In this document: piece by piece, positions 32,912 to 41,431 of the stretch
Layout of the letters: every line of letters starts with the position of its first letter
Numbering within the stretch: position 1 is the stretch's first letter
From: DAOQAU01 sp035354275
Lineage (GTDB): Bacteria > Cyanobacteriota > Vampirovibrionia > Gastranaerophilales > Gastranaerophilaceae
Assembly: GCA_035354275.1 (NCBI GenBank)
Contig: DAOQAU010000004.1
Location: forward strand, 1-64,000
Direction of reading: 5' to 3'
DNA length: 64,000 nucleotides
Program-made: the position numbers and the translations under genes
The notes under the pieces: generated by a model
The model's input: only the letters and a program-made list of their open reading frames with translations
Databases searched by the model: none
What the model was told of the DNA's origin: nothing

Positions 32912-33007
32912 CCCCTACCGCCGGCTGTCCCGCAGCCGGTAGGGGGCTTAGCACTTCTTAGGTCGGATTTGAAAAATTGCGAAAAATCGTCATTTTTCGA
33001 ATTTTTC
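32912..33007. repeat. Two hairpins in the nifJ upstream region
   Basis: GC-rich hairpin: CCCCTA...CCGGCTG (32912-32927) pairs with CAGCCGG-TAGGGG (32933-32945), with a 3-base bulge, in otherwise AT-rich DNA. AT-rich hairpin: GAAAAATTGCGAAAAAT (32971-32987) pairs with ATTTTTCGAATTTTTC (32992-33007) around CGTC. Neither has a clear terminator tail. Either could lie in the nifJ leader. Confidence 0.6.
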
Positions 33008-33079
33008 TGCATCCTCTTTGTCAAAAAAACTTGTTTGTAGTACCATGAAATAGTATTGATAATTAAGAAGGAGAACAAA

Positions 33080-36000
33080 ATGTCTGGTAAAACAATAACA
33101 GTTGACGGAAACTACGCTGCAGCGCATGTCGCGTATGCTTTAAGCGAAGTATCGGCTATATATCCAATCACGCCTTCATCTACAATGGGCGAATGGGTTG
33201 ATGAATGGGCTTCACAGCACAAGAAAAATATTTGGGGAACAGAAGTAAAAGTTGCGGAAATGCAATCAGAAGCAGGTGCAGCAGGTGCCGTTCATGGCTC
33301 TTTAGCAGCAGGCTGTTTGACCTCAACTTATACAGCATCACAAGGTTTGTTGTTAATGATTCCCGTTATGCACAAAGCTGCAGGGGAATTGCTTCCACAC
33401 GTAATGCACGTTACGGCTCGTTCTTTAGCGGCTCAATCGTTGTCAATATTTGGCGATCACTCAGATGTTATGGGCTGTCGTAATACAGGTTATGCGATGC
33501 TGGCTGCTAATTCAGTTCAGGAAGAAATGGATTTGGCACTTGTTGCACACTTAGCAACATACAAGTCTAAAGTTCCTTTCCTTCAATTCTTCGACGGATT
33601 CAGAACTTCTCACGAAGTACATAAAATCGAAGAAATCTCTTACGAAGACATTGCAAAATTAGTTGAACCTCAATATATTGAAGAATTTAAAAACCGCGCA
33701 TTAAAACCCGAAGCTCCGATTTGTAAAGTCGGTGCGCAAAACCCTGATGTTTATTTCCAGGGGCGAGAAACAGTCAATAAATTTTATGATGCAGTGCCTG
33801 ATATTGTTCAGGAATATATGGATAAAGTCGCAAAAGTTACAGGCAGACAGTATCACTTGTTTGATTATGTAGGCGCGTCTGATGCGACAGATGTAATTGT
33901 TGCAATAGGTTCTGCTTGCGAAACAATCGAAGAAACAATCGAGTACTTGAATTCTAAACGCGGTAAAAAATATGGCTTGATTAAAGTCAGATTATACAGA
34001 CCGTTTGATGTAAAAAGATTTAATGAAGCACTTCCAAAATCCACAAAACGGGTTATTGCTCTCGACAGAACAAAAGAACCCGGCGCAATCGGCGAACCTT
34101 TATATATGGATGTTGTCGCTGCTATAGGATGTCAAAAAGACATCAGAGTAATCGGCGGAAGATACGGTTTATCTTCTAAAGAATTCACTCCGTCAATGGC
34201 TTTGGCTGTTTACAAGCATTCCGAAAACAACGGATTCCATGGCTTTACGGTGGGTATTGAAGATGACATAACCAATCTTTCATTAAAAATTGATGAACAG
34301 ATTGTTACAGAGCCCGAAGGCACTACAAACTGTATGTTCTGGGGCTTAGGCTCTGACGGTACGGTCGGTGCTAATAAAAGTTCTATTAAAATTATCGGGG
34401 ATTACACAAACAAAGATGCTCAGGCATATTTTGCTTATGACTCCAAAAAATCTTATGGTGTAACGGTGTCTCACTTAAGATTCGGGGACAAACAAATTAA
34501 ATCAACCTATTTAATAACAGCACCCGATTTTGTATCTTGCTCTGCTCATTCATATATAGGCAGATACGATTTGTTGAAAGGTATTAGTGAAGGCGGAACT
34601 TTCTTGCTTAACAGTCCTTATTCAAAAGATGAGGTATTTTGCCACTTAACAAAAGATATGCAGGAAACTATTATTAACAAAAAAATAAAATTCTACAATG
34701 TTAATGCAGAAGAATTGATTAAACAGCAGCCCGGACTTCGCGGAAAAGGTGCAAACACTGTTATGATGGTTGCTTTCTTTAAAGTTTCGGGGATTATTCC
34801 TTTTGAACAGGCATACGAAGGCATGAAAAATATGACTGTTAAAACCTTTAAGAAAAAAGGCGACGATGTTGTAAATATGAACTTAGCTTTAATAGATGCA
34901 GCGATTAACGCATGTGAAGAAATACCTGTACCTTCTTCGTTGGATGTAAATTGTGTTTCTGCTGCAAAATTGCTTCCCGATGATGCGAGTGATTTTGCAA
35001 AGAAAATCATTGAACCTTCGATGAAACAAAAAGGAGATGATATTCCTGTTTCTGCGATGTCGGTTGACGGGGTTATTCCGACATCTACTTCAAAACTTGA
35101 AAAACGCTGCATAGCTCCGAGAGTTCCTCACTGGAATTCCGAAACCTGCATTCAATGCGGAATTTGTGCTTCAGCTTGTCCTCATGCAGTTATAAGAACA
35201 AAATTAATTATGCCTGAAGACTTAAAAAATGCACCTGCAACATTTAATACAATAGATGCAAAACCCGGTGACGGTGAGAAATTCAAAGTTCAGGTTTACT
35301 GTGAAGACTGTACCGGCTGCGGAGTTTGTGTTGATCAATGTCCTATTAATATTAATAAACCTGAAACACCGGCCTTATCCTGGTCAACAATCGAGGCTGA
35401 AAAAGAAGCAGGCGAAAAAGAAAATGAAATTTTCTTTGAGGCACTTCCTGATAATGTTATGGGCAAAAACACAACCAAAACAATTAAAGGCGCAATGCTC
35501 AGAAAACCGTTATTCGAGTTTTCAGGAGCTTGTGCGGGTTGCGGTGAAACTCCTTATGTTAAACTTGTATCGCAATTATTCGGCGAAAACATGATTGTTG
35601 CAAACGCAACGGGATGTTCATCGATTTATTCGGGAACTTTCCCTACCATTCCTTATACAACAAGCAAAGAAGGAAGAGGTCCTGCTTGGGCAAATTCCTT
35701 ATTTGAGGATAATGCCGAATTCGGTTTTGGGATGAGATTGGCGGTTGACCAAAACAGAGAAACATTAAAATTATATGCTGAAAAACTTCTTGACTGTGAA
35801 AAAACGCCCGTGGAGCTTAAAGAGTCTATTAAAGCATCTTTGGCACTTTGGGATGACTCAAAAACAGACGAAGCAATTAAAGCTCAGGACAAAGTAAAAG
35901 AACTTCTTGCTAAAACCGACTGTGATTGTGTAGAATTGGCAAAAGTAAAAGAACTTCAAGACTATTTCACGGATAAATCAGTTTGGATTATAGGCGGAGA

Positions 36001-36610
36001 CGGTTGGGCAAATGATATCGGATACGGCGGTATTGACCATGTATTGGCGCAAGGCAAAGACGTAAACATCCTTGTTCTTGACACAGAGGTTTACTCTAAT
36101 ACAGGAGGACAAGCCTCTAAAGCTACTCCTACAGCTGCTGTAGCAAAATTTGCCACCGGTGGCAAACCTACTTACAAGAAAAACATGGGACTTATGAGCA
36201 TGTCTTACGGTCATGTTTATGTAGCATCAGTTGCACTCGGCGCGGACAGAGGTCAAACTCTTAAAGCTCTACAGGAAGCCGAAGCTTACAATGGACCTTC
36301 CATAATATTTGCGTATGCCCCTTGTATAGCGCATGGTATTGATATGAGCAAAACCCAAACAGAAGAAAAACGCGCTGTTGAAGCCGGTTACTTCCCGTTA
36401 TACAGATATAACCCTGCTAATGAACAACCGTTCAGTTGGGATGCAAAAGAGACTAAAGGAAGCTATCAGGACTTTATCAGAAGCGAAGGACGTTATAAAC
36501 AGCTTATGAAAACAAATCCCGAAGCGGCAGAGGCTCTTTACAAACAGGCAGAAGATGATGCTTCAAAAAGAATGGCTGTTTACAAAGCAGTCGGTGAATT
36601 GATGAAGTAA
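33080..36610 (+). CDS. nifJ: Pyruvate:ferredoxin (flavodoxin) oxidoreductase, single chain
   Basis: 1176 residues, the usual size for homodimeric PFOR, which makes acetyl-CoA and CO2 from pyruvate while reducing ferredoxin. Start ATG 33080 follows AAGGAG. Domain order: pyrimidine-binding domain (YAAAHVAYALSEVSAIYPIT), transketolase C-like and gamma domains, two 4Fe-4S motifs (CIQCGICASACPHAV near 690 and CEDCTGCGVCVDQCPIN near 745), then the TPP domain (CAGCGETPYVKL, GGDGWANDIGYGG, NTGGQASKATP). It points to anaerobic fermentation. A terminator follows, then a ferredoxin-nitroreductase gene. Confidence 0.97.
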   Translation: MSGKTITVDGNYAAAHVAYALSEVSAIYPITPSSTMGEWVDEWASQHKKNIWGTEVKVAEMQSEAGAAGAVHGSLAAGCLTSTYTASQGLLLMIPVMHKAAGELLPHVMHVTARSLAAQSLSIFGDHSDVMGCRNTGYAMLAANSVQEEMDLALVAHLATYKSKVPFLQFFDGFRTSHEVHKIEEISYEDIAKLVEPQYIEEFKNRALKPEAPICKVGAQNPDVYFQGRETVNKFYDAVPDIVQEYMDKVAKVTGRQYHLFDYVGASDATDVIVAIGSACETIEETIEYLNSKRGKKYGLIKVRLYRPFDVKRFNEALPKSTKRVIALDRTKEPGAIGEPLYMDVVAAIGCQKDIRVIGGRYGLSSKEFTPSMALAVYKHSENNGFHGFTVGIEDDITNLSLKIDEQIVTEPEGTTNCMFWGLGSDGTVGANKSSIKIIGDYTNKDAQAYFAYDSKKSYGVTVSHLRFGDKQIKSTYLITAPDFVSCSAHSYIGRYDLLKGISEGGTFLLNSPYSKDEVFCHLTKDMQETIINKKIKFYNVNAEELIKQQPGLRGKGANTVMMVAFFKVSGIIPFEQAYEGMKNMTVKTFKKKGDDVVNMNLALIDAAINACEEIPVPSSLDVNCVSAAKLLPDDASDFAKKIIEPSMKQKGDDIPVSAMSVDGVIPTSTSKLEKRCIAPRVPHWNSETCIQCGICASACPHAVIRTKLIMPEDLKNAPATFNTIDAKPGDGEKFKVQVYCEDCTGCGVCVDQCPININKPETPALSWSTIEAEKEAGEKENEIFFEALPDNVMGKNTTKTIKGAMLRKPLFEFSGACAGCGETPYVKLVSQLFGENMIVANATGCSSIYSGTFPTIPYTTSKEGRGPAWANSLFEDNAEFGFGMRLAVDQNRETLKLYAEKLLDCEKTPVELKESIKASLALWDDSKTDEAIKAQDKVKELLAKTDCDCVELAKVKELQDYFTDKSVWIIGGDGWANDIGYGGIDHVLAQGKDVNILVLDTEVYSNTGGQASKATPTAAVAKFATGGKPTYKKNMGLMSMSYGHVYVASVALGADRGQTLKALQEAEAYNGPSIIFAYAPCIAHGIDMSKTQTEEKRAVEAGYFPLYRYNPANEQPFSWDAKETKGSYQDFIRSEGRYKQLMKTNPEAAEALYKQAEDDASKRMAVYKAVGELMK

Positions 36611-36623
36611 TTTTAATTAAATT

Positions 36624-36650
36624 AAGGGCGGGTATTTTTATCCGCCTTTT
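36624..36650 (+). terminator. Terminator after nifJ
   Basis: AAGGGCGG...CCGCCTTTTT, an imperfect 7-8 bp stem with an AT-rich loop and T-tract. Confidence 0.75.
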
Positions 36651-36672
36651 TAATTATAAAGGTGTAAAGTGG

Positions 36673-36692
36673 GTTGGGGTTTCCACCCCAAC
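36673..36692 (+). repeat. Hairpin in the leader of the nitroreductase gene
   Basis: GTTGGGGT (36673-36680) TTCC ACCCCAAC (36685-36692): a perfect 8-bp stem 18 bp before the start codon region. Confidence 0.7.
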
Positions 36693-36710
36693 AACATGAG
36701 GTTAAAAATT

Positions 36711-37607
36711 ATGTTTAACAAAGAAAAACCCGTTGAAGTCATTATTGACAAAGAAAAATGTACCAAGTGCGGGATTTGTATCGGTTATTGTCATGAATTT
36801 TTAGGCAAAGACCAGGATGGTTATCCAAAAGCTATGCCTGTTGAAAACACTCTTGCCGGTTGTATTCAATGCGGACATTGTATGATGGCATGTCCGAATT
36901 CTGCTATAGAAATTAAAGGTGAAGACATTTCAAAAAGCCATTTGCGAGAATTTGGCAATGCCGCAAATTTTGAAGAATTGAATAATCTGTTTTTAAAAAG
37001 AAGAAGCATAAGAAAATTTAAAAAAGATGAAGTTTCAAAAGAAGTTTTAGATAAAATTATTCAAGCCGCAGCGACTGCAGCTGTAAGCATTCCGCCTTCG
37101 GAATTAAAGGTTTTGGTGATAAGCGGCAGTAAAAAAGTTCAGGAACTTGCCGAAGAAATTGTTCAAGGCATGAAAAAATTTCCAAAAATGTTCAACCCAA
37201 TATCTTTGAATTTGATGAAAATTTTTGCAGGTGAAACAAATTACAGAATGTTTAAAGAATTTATTATTCCGCTTTGTAAAATTACCGTTGAAGCACGAGA
37301 TAGAGGCGAAGATTACCTTTTTTATAATGCGCCTGCTGTAATTTTATTTTACAGCACCGAATTAAGCGACAAAGAAGATTCTCTTATCGCTGCGACACAG
37401 GCAACACTTGCTGCCGAAGCACTCGGGCTTGGAACTTGCTGGATAGGTTCATTAGGTGCGGTTTTTCAGCATAACGAAAAGCTGCGTAAAAAATACGGCA
37501 TTTTAAAAAATGAGAAAATCGGCTCAGGCTTTGTTGTCGGCTATCCCGATACCAAGTTTTACAGGGCATTTCAGCGAAACTTTAAGAATGTAACATTTAT
37601 TTCATAG
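36711..37607 (+). CDS. Nitroreductase-family protein with N-terminal 2x[4Fe-4S] ferredoxin domain
   Basis: 298 residues from ATG 36711 (GAGG nine bases upstream). Residues 10-75 bind two clusters: CTKCGICIGYCHE and CIQCGHCMMACPNS. From about 95 comes an FMN nitroreductase fold (LKRRSIRKFKKDEVSKEVLDKIIQAA, then the C-terminal ALGLGTCWIGSLG). Fusions of this kind take electrons from ferredoxin or similar carriers to reduce an unknown acceptor. Placement right after nifJ suggests it draws on PFOR-reduced ferredoxin. Two tiny orphan genes follow on the same strand. Confidence 0.85.
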   Translation: MFNKEKPVEVIIDKEKCTKCGICIGYCHEFLGKDQDGYPKAMPVENTLAGCIQCGHCMMACPNSAIEIKGEDISKSHLREFGNAANFEELNNLFLKRRSIRKFKKDEVSKEVLDKIIQAAATAAVSIPPSELKVLVISGSKKVQELAEEIVQGMKKFPKMFNPISLNLMKIFAGETNYRMFKEFIIPLCKITVEARDRGEDYLFYNAPAVILFYSTELSDKEDSLIAATQATLAAEALGLGTCWIGSLGAVFQHNEKLRKKYGILKNEKIGSGFVVGYPDTKFYRAFQRNFKNVTFIS

Positions 37608-37677
37608 TTTTGCGCAATATTTTATTAGAAAAATACTTAATTAAAGTATGTAGAAGTTATTTTTGTGGAGGAATTTT

Positions 37678-37851
37678 ATGTCAGTTAATTTACCTATTAT
37701 AGAAAAAGTAGCAGGAAAAGTTTTTGTTTGTAGCAAAGGAGTTGACCCTGTTAAAATCGAATGTGCAAGTGAAACTATTGCTACGCAAATTGCGCATCAG
37801 GTGAAAATGTTGGCAATAACATTGGGTAAAAAGTTAGATAAAACAGTTTAA
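37678..37851 (+). CDS. Orphan small protein
   Basis: 57 residues from ATG 37678, set by GGAGG seven bases upstream. Sequence MSVNLPIIEKVAGKVFVCSK continues into a predicted strand-helix (KIECASETIATQIAHQVKML). No signal peptide, cysteine cluster or known domain. A gap of 23 bp separates it from a second small gene with its own strong ribosome site, so the two are probably made from one message. Confidence 0.65.
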   Translation: MSVNLPIIEKVAGKVFVCSKGVDPVKIECASETIATQIAHQVKMLAITLGKKLDKTV

Positions 37852-37874
37852 AAATAAATGAAAGGAAGGTCATT

Positions 37875-38096
37875 ATGTCAGAATCAATTGCGAGTATTGT
37901 AAAAAAAGACGGGCAAATTTTTGTTAATGTTAAGCCTGCAGGGGCCAAAGAAGGTAAATTAGGCGAAGGCGGAGTTTTAGTTAAGTGTAAAGATGAAGAA
38001 GAAGCAAAAGCAATGGTAAAAGAAATTGACGCTGCGGCAATTAAAGAAGCAACCTTAAAAGAAGGCGAAGGTAAGAAAATAGACAAAGCAGCATAA
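37875..38096 (+). CDS. Orphan small acidic/lysine-rich protein
   Basis: 73 residues. Starts MSESIASIVKKDGQIFVNVK with AAGGAAGG upstream. A short beta-like N-terminal part precedes a Lys/Glu/Ala helix (CKDEEEAKAMVKEIDAAAIK). Highly charged and probably soluble. It shares the general V-x-K-x-G...V-x-C-K pattern with its upstream neighbour (GKVFVCSKGVDP versus GGVLVKCKDEEE), so they may be distant paralogues. Function unknown. A long perfect terminator follows. Confidence 0.7.
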   Translation: MSESIASIVKKDGQIFVNVKPAGAKEGKLGEGGVLVKCKDEEEAKAMVKEIDAAAIKEATLKEGEGKKIDKAA

Positions 38097-38113
38097 CTTA
38101 CTTATAAATTGTG

Positions 38114-38154
38114 AAAAAGGCGGGTAAGGATAAAATATCCTTACCCGCCTTTTT
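38114..38154. terminator. Terminator, 19-bp perfect stem
   Basis: The arms 38114-38132 and 38136-38154 (AAAAAGGCGGGTAAGGATA and its complement) flank an AAA loop. Confidence 0.93.
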
Positions 38155-38200
38155 TCTAAAAAATATCGCCATAAAAGTTAATAAATTTTTTATTTGTAAG

Positions 38201-38228
38201 TTTTTATTTTATAATTATGATATAGGGG
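38201..38228 (+). promoter_or_regulatory. Probable glyA promoter
   Basis: A TTGTAA-type -35 followed by 16 bp and TATGAT, about 45 bp before the glyA start. The leader contains TTGGC...GCCAA, a small inverted repeat. No riboswitch recognised. Confidence 0.4.
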
Positions 38229-38268
38229 TTTTGGCGTAAAGTTTGAGCCAAAGAAGAGAGGGGAATTA

Positions 38269-39504
38269 ATGGAAATTGAAATAATAAAACAAACAGATCC
38301 TGAAGTCGCCCAGTTTGTTGAAGCTGAATTAAAAAGGCAGCAGGCAACAATTGAGCTTATAGCAAGCGAAAATTTTACATCAAAAGCCGTAATGGCTGCT
38401 TGCGGAACTGTTTTAACCAATAAATACGCAGAAGGAAAACCGCACAAAAGATTTTATAACGGATGTGAAAATGTTGATGCGATAGAAGAGTTGGCGCAGG
38501 AAAGAGCAAAAAAACTCTTTAATGTAGCACATGCCAACGTTCAGCCCCATAGCGGAGCACAGGCAAATATGGCGGTATTTTTGTACGCACTCAAAGCCGG
38601 TGATAAAGTTATGGGAATGGATTTGTCAAACGGCGGTCACTTAACTCACGGCTCGCCTGTTAATTTTTCAGGGCTTTACTTTGATATCGTAAGCTACGGA
38701 GTAGATGAAAATGGCTGTATTGATTACAACGAAGTCGAAAAACTTGCCCAAAAAGAAAAACCCAAAATGATAATTTGTGGCGCAAGCAATTATTCAAAAA
38801 TTATTGACTTTAAAAGATTCAGAGAAATAGCAGATGGCATAGGCGCGTATTTAATGGCAGATATCGCACACATTGCAGGGCTTGTGGCAGGCGGAGTCCA
38901 TCCTTCGCCCTCGGTATATGCCCATTTCATAACAACCACAACGCACAAGACCTTAAGAGGACCAAGAGGCGGGATAATTATGTGCGGGGAAGAACATGCC
39001 GCAGGAATTGATAAAGCCGTATTTCCGGGTATTCAAGGCGGTCCTTTGGAGCACATTATCGCAGGAAAAGCCATTGCGCTTTTGGAAGCTTCAAAGCCTG
39101 AATTTAAGCTTTACGCACAGCAAATTATCAAAAATGCACAAGCCCTTGCAAACGGGCTTATCGGCGAAACCATGGATATTGTCGGCGGATGTACTGAAAA
39201 CCATTTAATGACGCTTGATTTAAGAAAATTAAACAAAACAGGCAAAGACATGGCAAATGTCCTTGAGCGTGTTGGTATAACCGCAAACAAAAATACCGTT
39301 CCAAACGACCCGCAAAGTCCTTTTGTGACAAGCGGAATAAGACTCGGAACACCTGCAGTTACAACAAGAGGGTTTAGGGAAGATGATATGGATGAAGTTG
39401 CAAAAATCATTGCATCTGCAGTATTTTCGTCGGATAATGAAGTCGGCTTAAATAATTTGCGCGAACGTTCGCTGAAATTATGCCAAAAATATCCGTTGTA
39501 TTAA
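38269..39504 (+). CDS. glyA: Serine hydroxymethyltransferase
   Basis: 411 residues, full length. Interconverts serine and glycine with tetrahydrofolate, the main one-carbon source. Recognisable blocks: [47 protein letters not shown], the PLP lysine in [14 protein letters not shown] (near 226) and the C-terminal [23 protein letters not shown] precedes the ATG. The next gene, wecA/tagO-like, starts 12 bp downstream with its own ribosome site, so they share a transcript. Confidence 0.98.
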   Translation: MEIEIIKQTDPEVAQFVEAELKRQQATIELIASENFTSKAVMAACGTVLTNKYAEGKPHKRFYNGCENVDAIEELAQERAKKLFNVAHANVQPHSGAQANMAVFLYALKAGDKVMGMDLSNGGHLTHGSPVNFSGLYFDIVSYGVDENGCIDYNEVEKLAQKEKPKMIICGASNYSKIIDFKRFREIADGIGAYLMADIAHIAGLVAGGVHPSPSVYAHFITTTTHKTLRGPRGGIIMCGEEHAAGIDKAVFPGIQGGPLEHIIAGKAIALLEASKPEFKLYAQQIIKNAQALANGLIGETMDIVGGCTENHLMTLDLRKLNKTGKDMANVLERVGITANKNTVPNDPQSPFVTSGIRLGTPAVTTRGFREDDMDEVAKIIASAVFSSDNEVGLNNLRERSLKLCQKYPLY

Positions 39505-39516
39505 AGGAGTAAAACC

Positions 39517-40557
39517 TTGATCATCAAATTATCAGAAGCACATATAATCGGCGCAATAATTTCCTACTTGTTAGGAGTATTCATCGTGCCTTTGGTAATT
39601 TCATATTCAGAAAAACAAGGTTTGATTGATGAACCGAACGAAAGAAAAATTCACAGAAAGCCTATTTCAAGACTTGGCGGGATTGCAATTTGGCTAAGCA
39701 CTATGCTCACTTTTCTCTTCCTTGTGTTTTTGAGTTATTACCCTTACGGAAGTTTGGTTTCGGGGATACTACTGGGCAGTTCACTGATGTTTTTCTTGGG
39801 GCTTATTGATGATATTTATAATCTGGATGCAAAATTTAAACTTTTTATACAAATTGCGATTGTAACTTTGGTATATTTTTTGGGCGTAAAAATAGACACG
39901 ATTATAAACCCCTTCGGCGGGGTTATACATCTTGGGCATTTTTCTTACATAATAACCGTTTTGTGGATAGTGGGAATAAGCAATGCGGTAAACTTCATTG
40001 ACGGAGTTGACGGACTTGCAGGCTCTGTTATAACAGTTAATTCTATAACACTTGCAATAATCGCTGTTGCAATGGTTCCACCAAGTCCTATAAGTGCGTT
40101 GATAGGCTTTATACTTGCAGGTTCAATGCTTGCGTTTTTAACATATAATTTTAATCCGGCAAAAATATTTATGGGAGATTCCGGTGCTTTATTTGCAGGC
40201 TTTTTGCTTGCGGCACTTTCGATTACAGGAGTTATGAAGGCAGCAGCCCTTGCCATTATTTTACCTTTTGTGGTTTTAGCGGTGCCGATTGCTGATATTA
40301 CTTATTCAAGTTTGAGAAGAATTTCCAAAGGAAAATCGCCTTTTGTTGCAGATGCCGAACACATCCACCACAAACTTTTAAAAGCAGGATTCACCCAAAA
40401 GAAAACCGTTTTGATACTGACTTCTGTTGCTGTTTTTGCAGGTGCTGTTGCTGCGTTTTTTGCAGGCTCAATCAAACATTATATCGCCTATATTCTTGCG
40501 CTTATAGTAATTATGGTTGTGTTGAATTTAATAAAAATTTTTAAAAAAAGTGCTTAA
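39517..40557 (+). CDS. Polyprenyl-phosphate N-acetylhexosamine-1-phosphate transferase (WecA/TagO-like)
   Basis: 346 residues, about ten membrane helices, start TTG 39517 with AAAGGAG upstream. Family motifs are in order: DEPNERKIHRKPISRLGG, GLIDDIYNLDAKFK (Asp pair for Mg), NAVNFIDGVDGLAG, KIFMGDSGALF, and the C-terminal DAEHIHHKLLKAG. The HIHHKL loop is typical of WecA/TagO rather than MraY. It attaches a GlcNAc-type sugar phosphate to undecaprenyl phosphate, starting O-antigen, enterobacterial-common-antigen-like or wall polymers. SLH proteins here would need such a polymer for anchoring (inference). Confidence 0.92.
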   Translation: MIIKLSEAHIIGAIISYLLGVFIVPLVISYSEKQGLIDEPNERKIHRKPISRLGGIAIWLSTMLTFLFLVFLSYYPYGSLVSGILLGSSLMFFLGLIDDIYNLDAKFKLFIQIAIVTLVYFLGVKIDTIINPFGGVIHLGHFSYIITVLWIVGISNAVNFIDGVDGLAGSVITVNSITLAIIAVAMVPPSPISALIGFILAGSMLAFLTYNFNPAKIFMGDSGALFAGFLLAALSITGVMKAAALAIILPFVVLAVPIADITYSSLRRISKGKSPFVADAEHIHHKLLKAGFTQKKTVLILTSVAVFAGAVAAFFAGSIKHYIAYILALIVIMVVLNLIKIFKKSA

Positions 40558-40558
40558 T

Positions 40559-40611
40559 GAGGGCACGGAATAATTCCGAAATATACAATTTCGAGAATTT
40601 TCCGCAACCTC
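40559..40611. terminator. Imperfect hairpin between converging genes
   Basis: GAGG..CGGAA..AATTCCGAAAT pairs loosely with ATTTCGAGAATTTTCCG..CCTC across the 52-bp gap. Likely a bidirectional terminator. Confidence 0.5.
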
Positions 40612-41422
40612 AATTTTTAAACATTTCTTTTCTTTGTTTTTTTATTTCACAAATTTGTTCAAAATAATCTTTGTTCAGTAGATCTCCCACAGATGAATAA
40701 AGCTTTAAAAGAGCATTTTGGATGTTATCAGAATTAAGATTAATCATATCTTTAGCCATTTCTTCGTTTGAAATTGCAAGACGTGTCATATCCCTGAACC
40801 CGCTTGAGGCGATTTTTAAGGCAAGTTCATTGCAGCAAGCCGCCTTAAAAATCGCCTGCGAAATCAACATCGGCATATGAGAAATAAGCGCAACTGCTTC
40901 ATCATGAGCCTCCGGTGTCGTGAAAACAGGATTCGCACCGAGCGATTTTATGATATTTTCCAATTTTTTAATATCCTCTTTTAAGTTTTTATCCAAAGGA
41001 GTTAAAACCCAGTTTGCTTCTTTAAACAGACCTTCAATGGAATTATCAAATCCGCTAAATTCGCTTCCTGCCATAGGATGCCCCGGAATAAATTTGAATT
41101 TATATTTCTGTGGGCGGTTTTTGCTTTGCAAAAACCGCTTCAAACTGCAAACATCTGTTACGATTGTATTTTCATTTAAAATATTTTCCAATTCATCAAG
41201 AGTTGAAATGGTTTTGTTCATCGGAGTACAGACAAAAACAATATCGCAGTCATTAAGAGATTGAAGCGAATCTGTGGCAAATGAATATTTTTTTGCTTTT
41301 TCGATTGTACCTGCACTTTTTGAAACCCCGATAACATCAAAGCCCAAAGCGCAAAGTTCTTTAAATATGCTTCCTCCGATAAGCCCTAATCCGACAACGC
41401 CTATTTTTAAATTCTTATCCAT
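40610..41422 (-). CDS. tyrA: Prephenate/arogenate dehydrogenase
   Basis: 270 residues. NAD(P)-dependent tyrosine-branch enzyme. The Rossmann motif GVVGLGLIGGSI is at the N-terminus, then VTDVCSLKR and the conserved FIPGHPMAGSE-FSGFDNS and ANWVLTP. The helical dimer domain follows, ending short, with no ACT domain. Prephenate versus arogenate preference cannot be read. AGGAG precedes the ATG. The upstream aroA ends 9 bp before this start, so aroA-tyrA form an aromatic amino acid operon. The gene carries two coding hairpins (40807-40857 and 41114-41138). Confidence 0.9.
   Translation of the reverse strand: MDKNLKIGVVGLGLIGGSIFKELCALGFDVIGVSKSAGTIEKAKKYSFATDSLQSLNDCDIVFVCTPMNKTISTLDELENILNENTIVTDVCSLKRFLQSKNRPQKYKFKFIPGHPMAGSEFSGFDNSIEGLFKEANWVLTPLDKNLKEDIKKLENIIKSLGANPVFTTPEAHDEAVALISHMPMLISQAIFKAACCNELALKIASSGFRDMTRLAISNEEMAKDMINLNSDNIQNALLKLYSSVGDLLNKDYFEQICEIKKQRKEMFKN
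40807..40857. repeat. 16-bp perfect inverted repeat inside tyrA
   Basis: AGGCGATTTTTAAGGC (40807-40822) and GCCTTAAAAATCGCCT (40842-40857) are separated by 19 bases, within coding sequence of normal length. Confidence 0.93.
41114..41138. repeat. Terminator-like hairpin inside tyrA
   Basis: GCGGTTTTTGC (41114-41124) TTT GCAAAAACCGC (41128-41138). The design, including the GC-TTT-GC tip, matches the intergenic terminators at 52662 and 54866. Confidence 0.9.
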
Positions 41423-41431
41423 AAAAAACTC

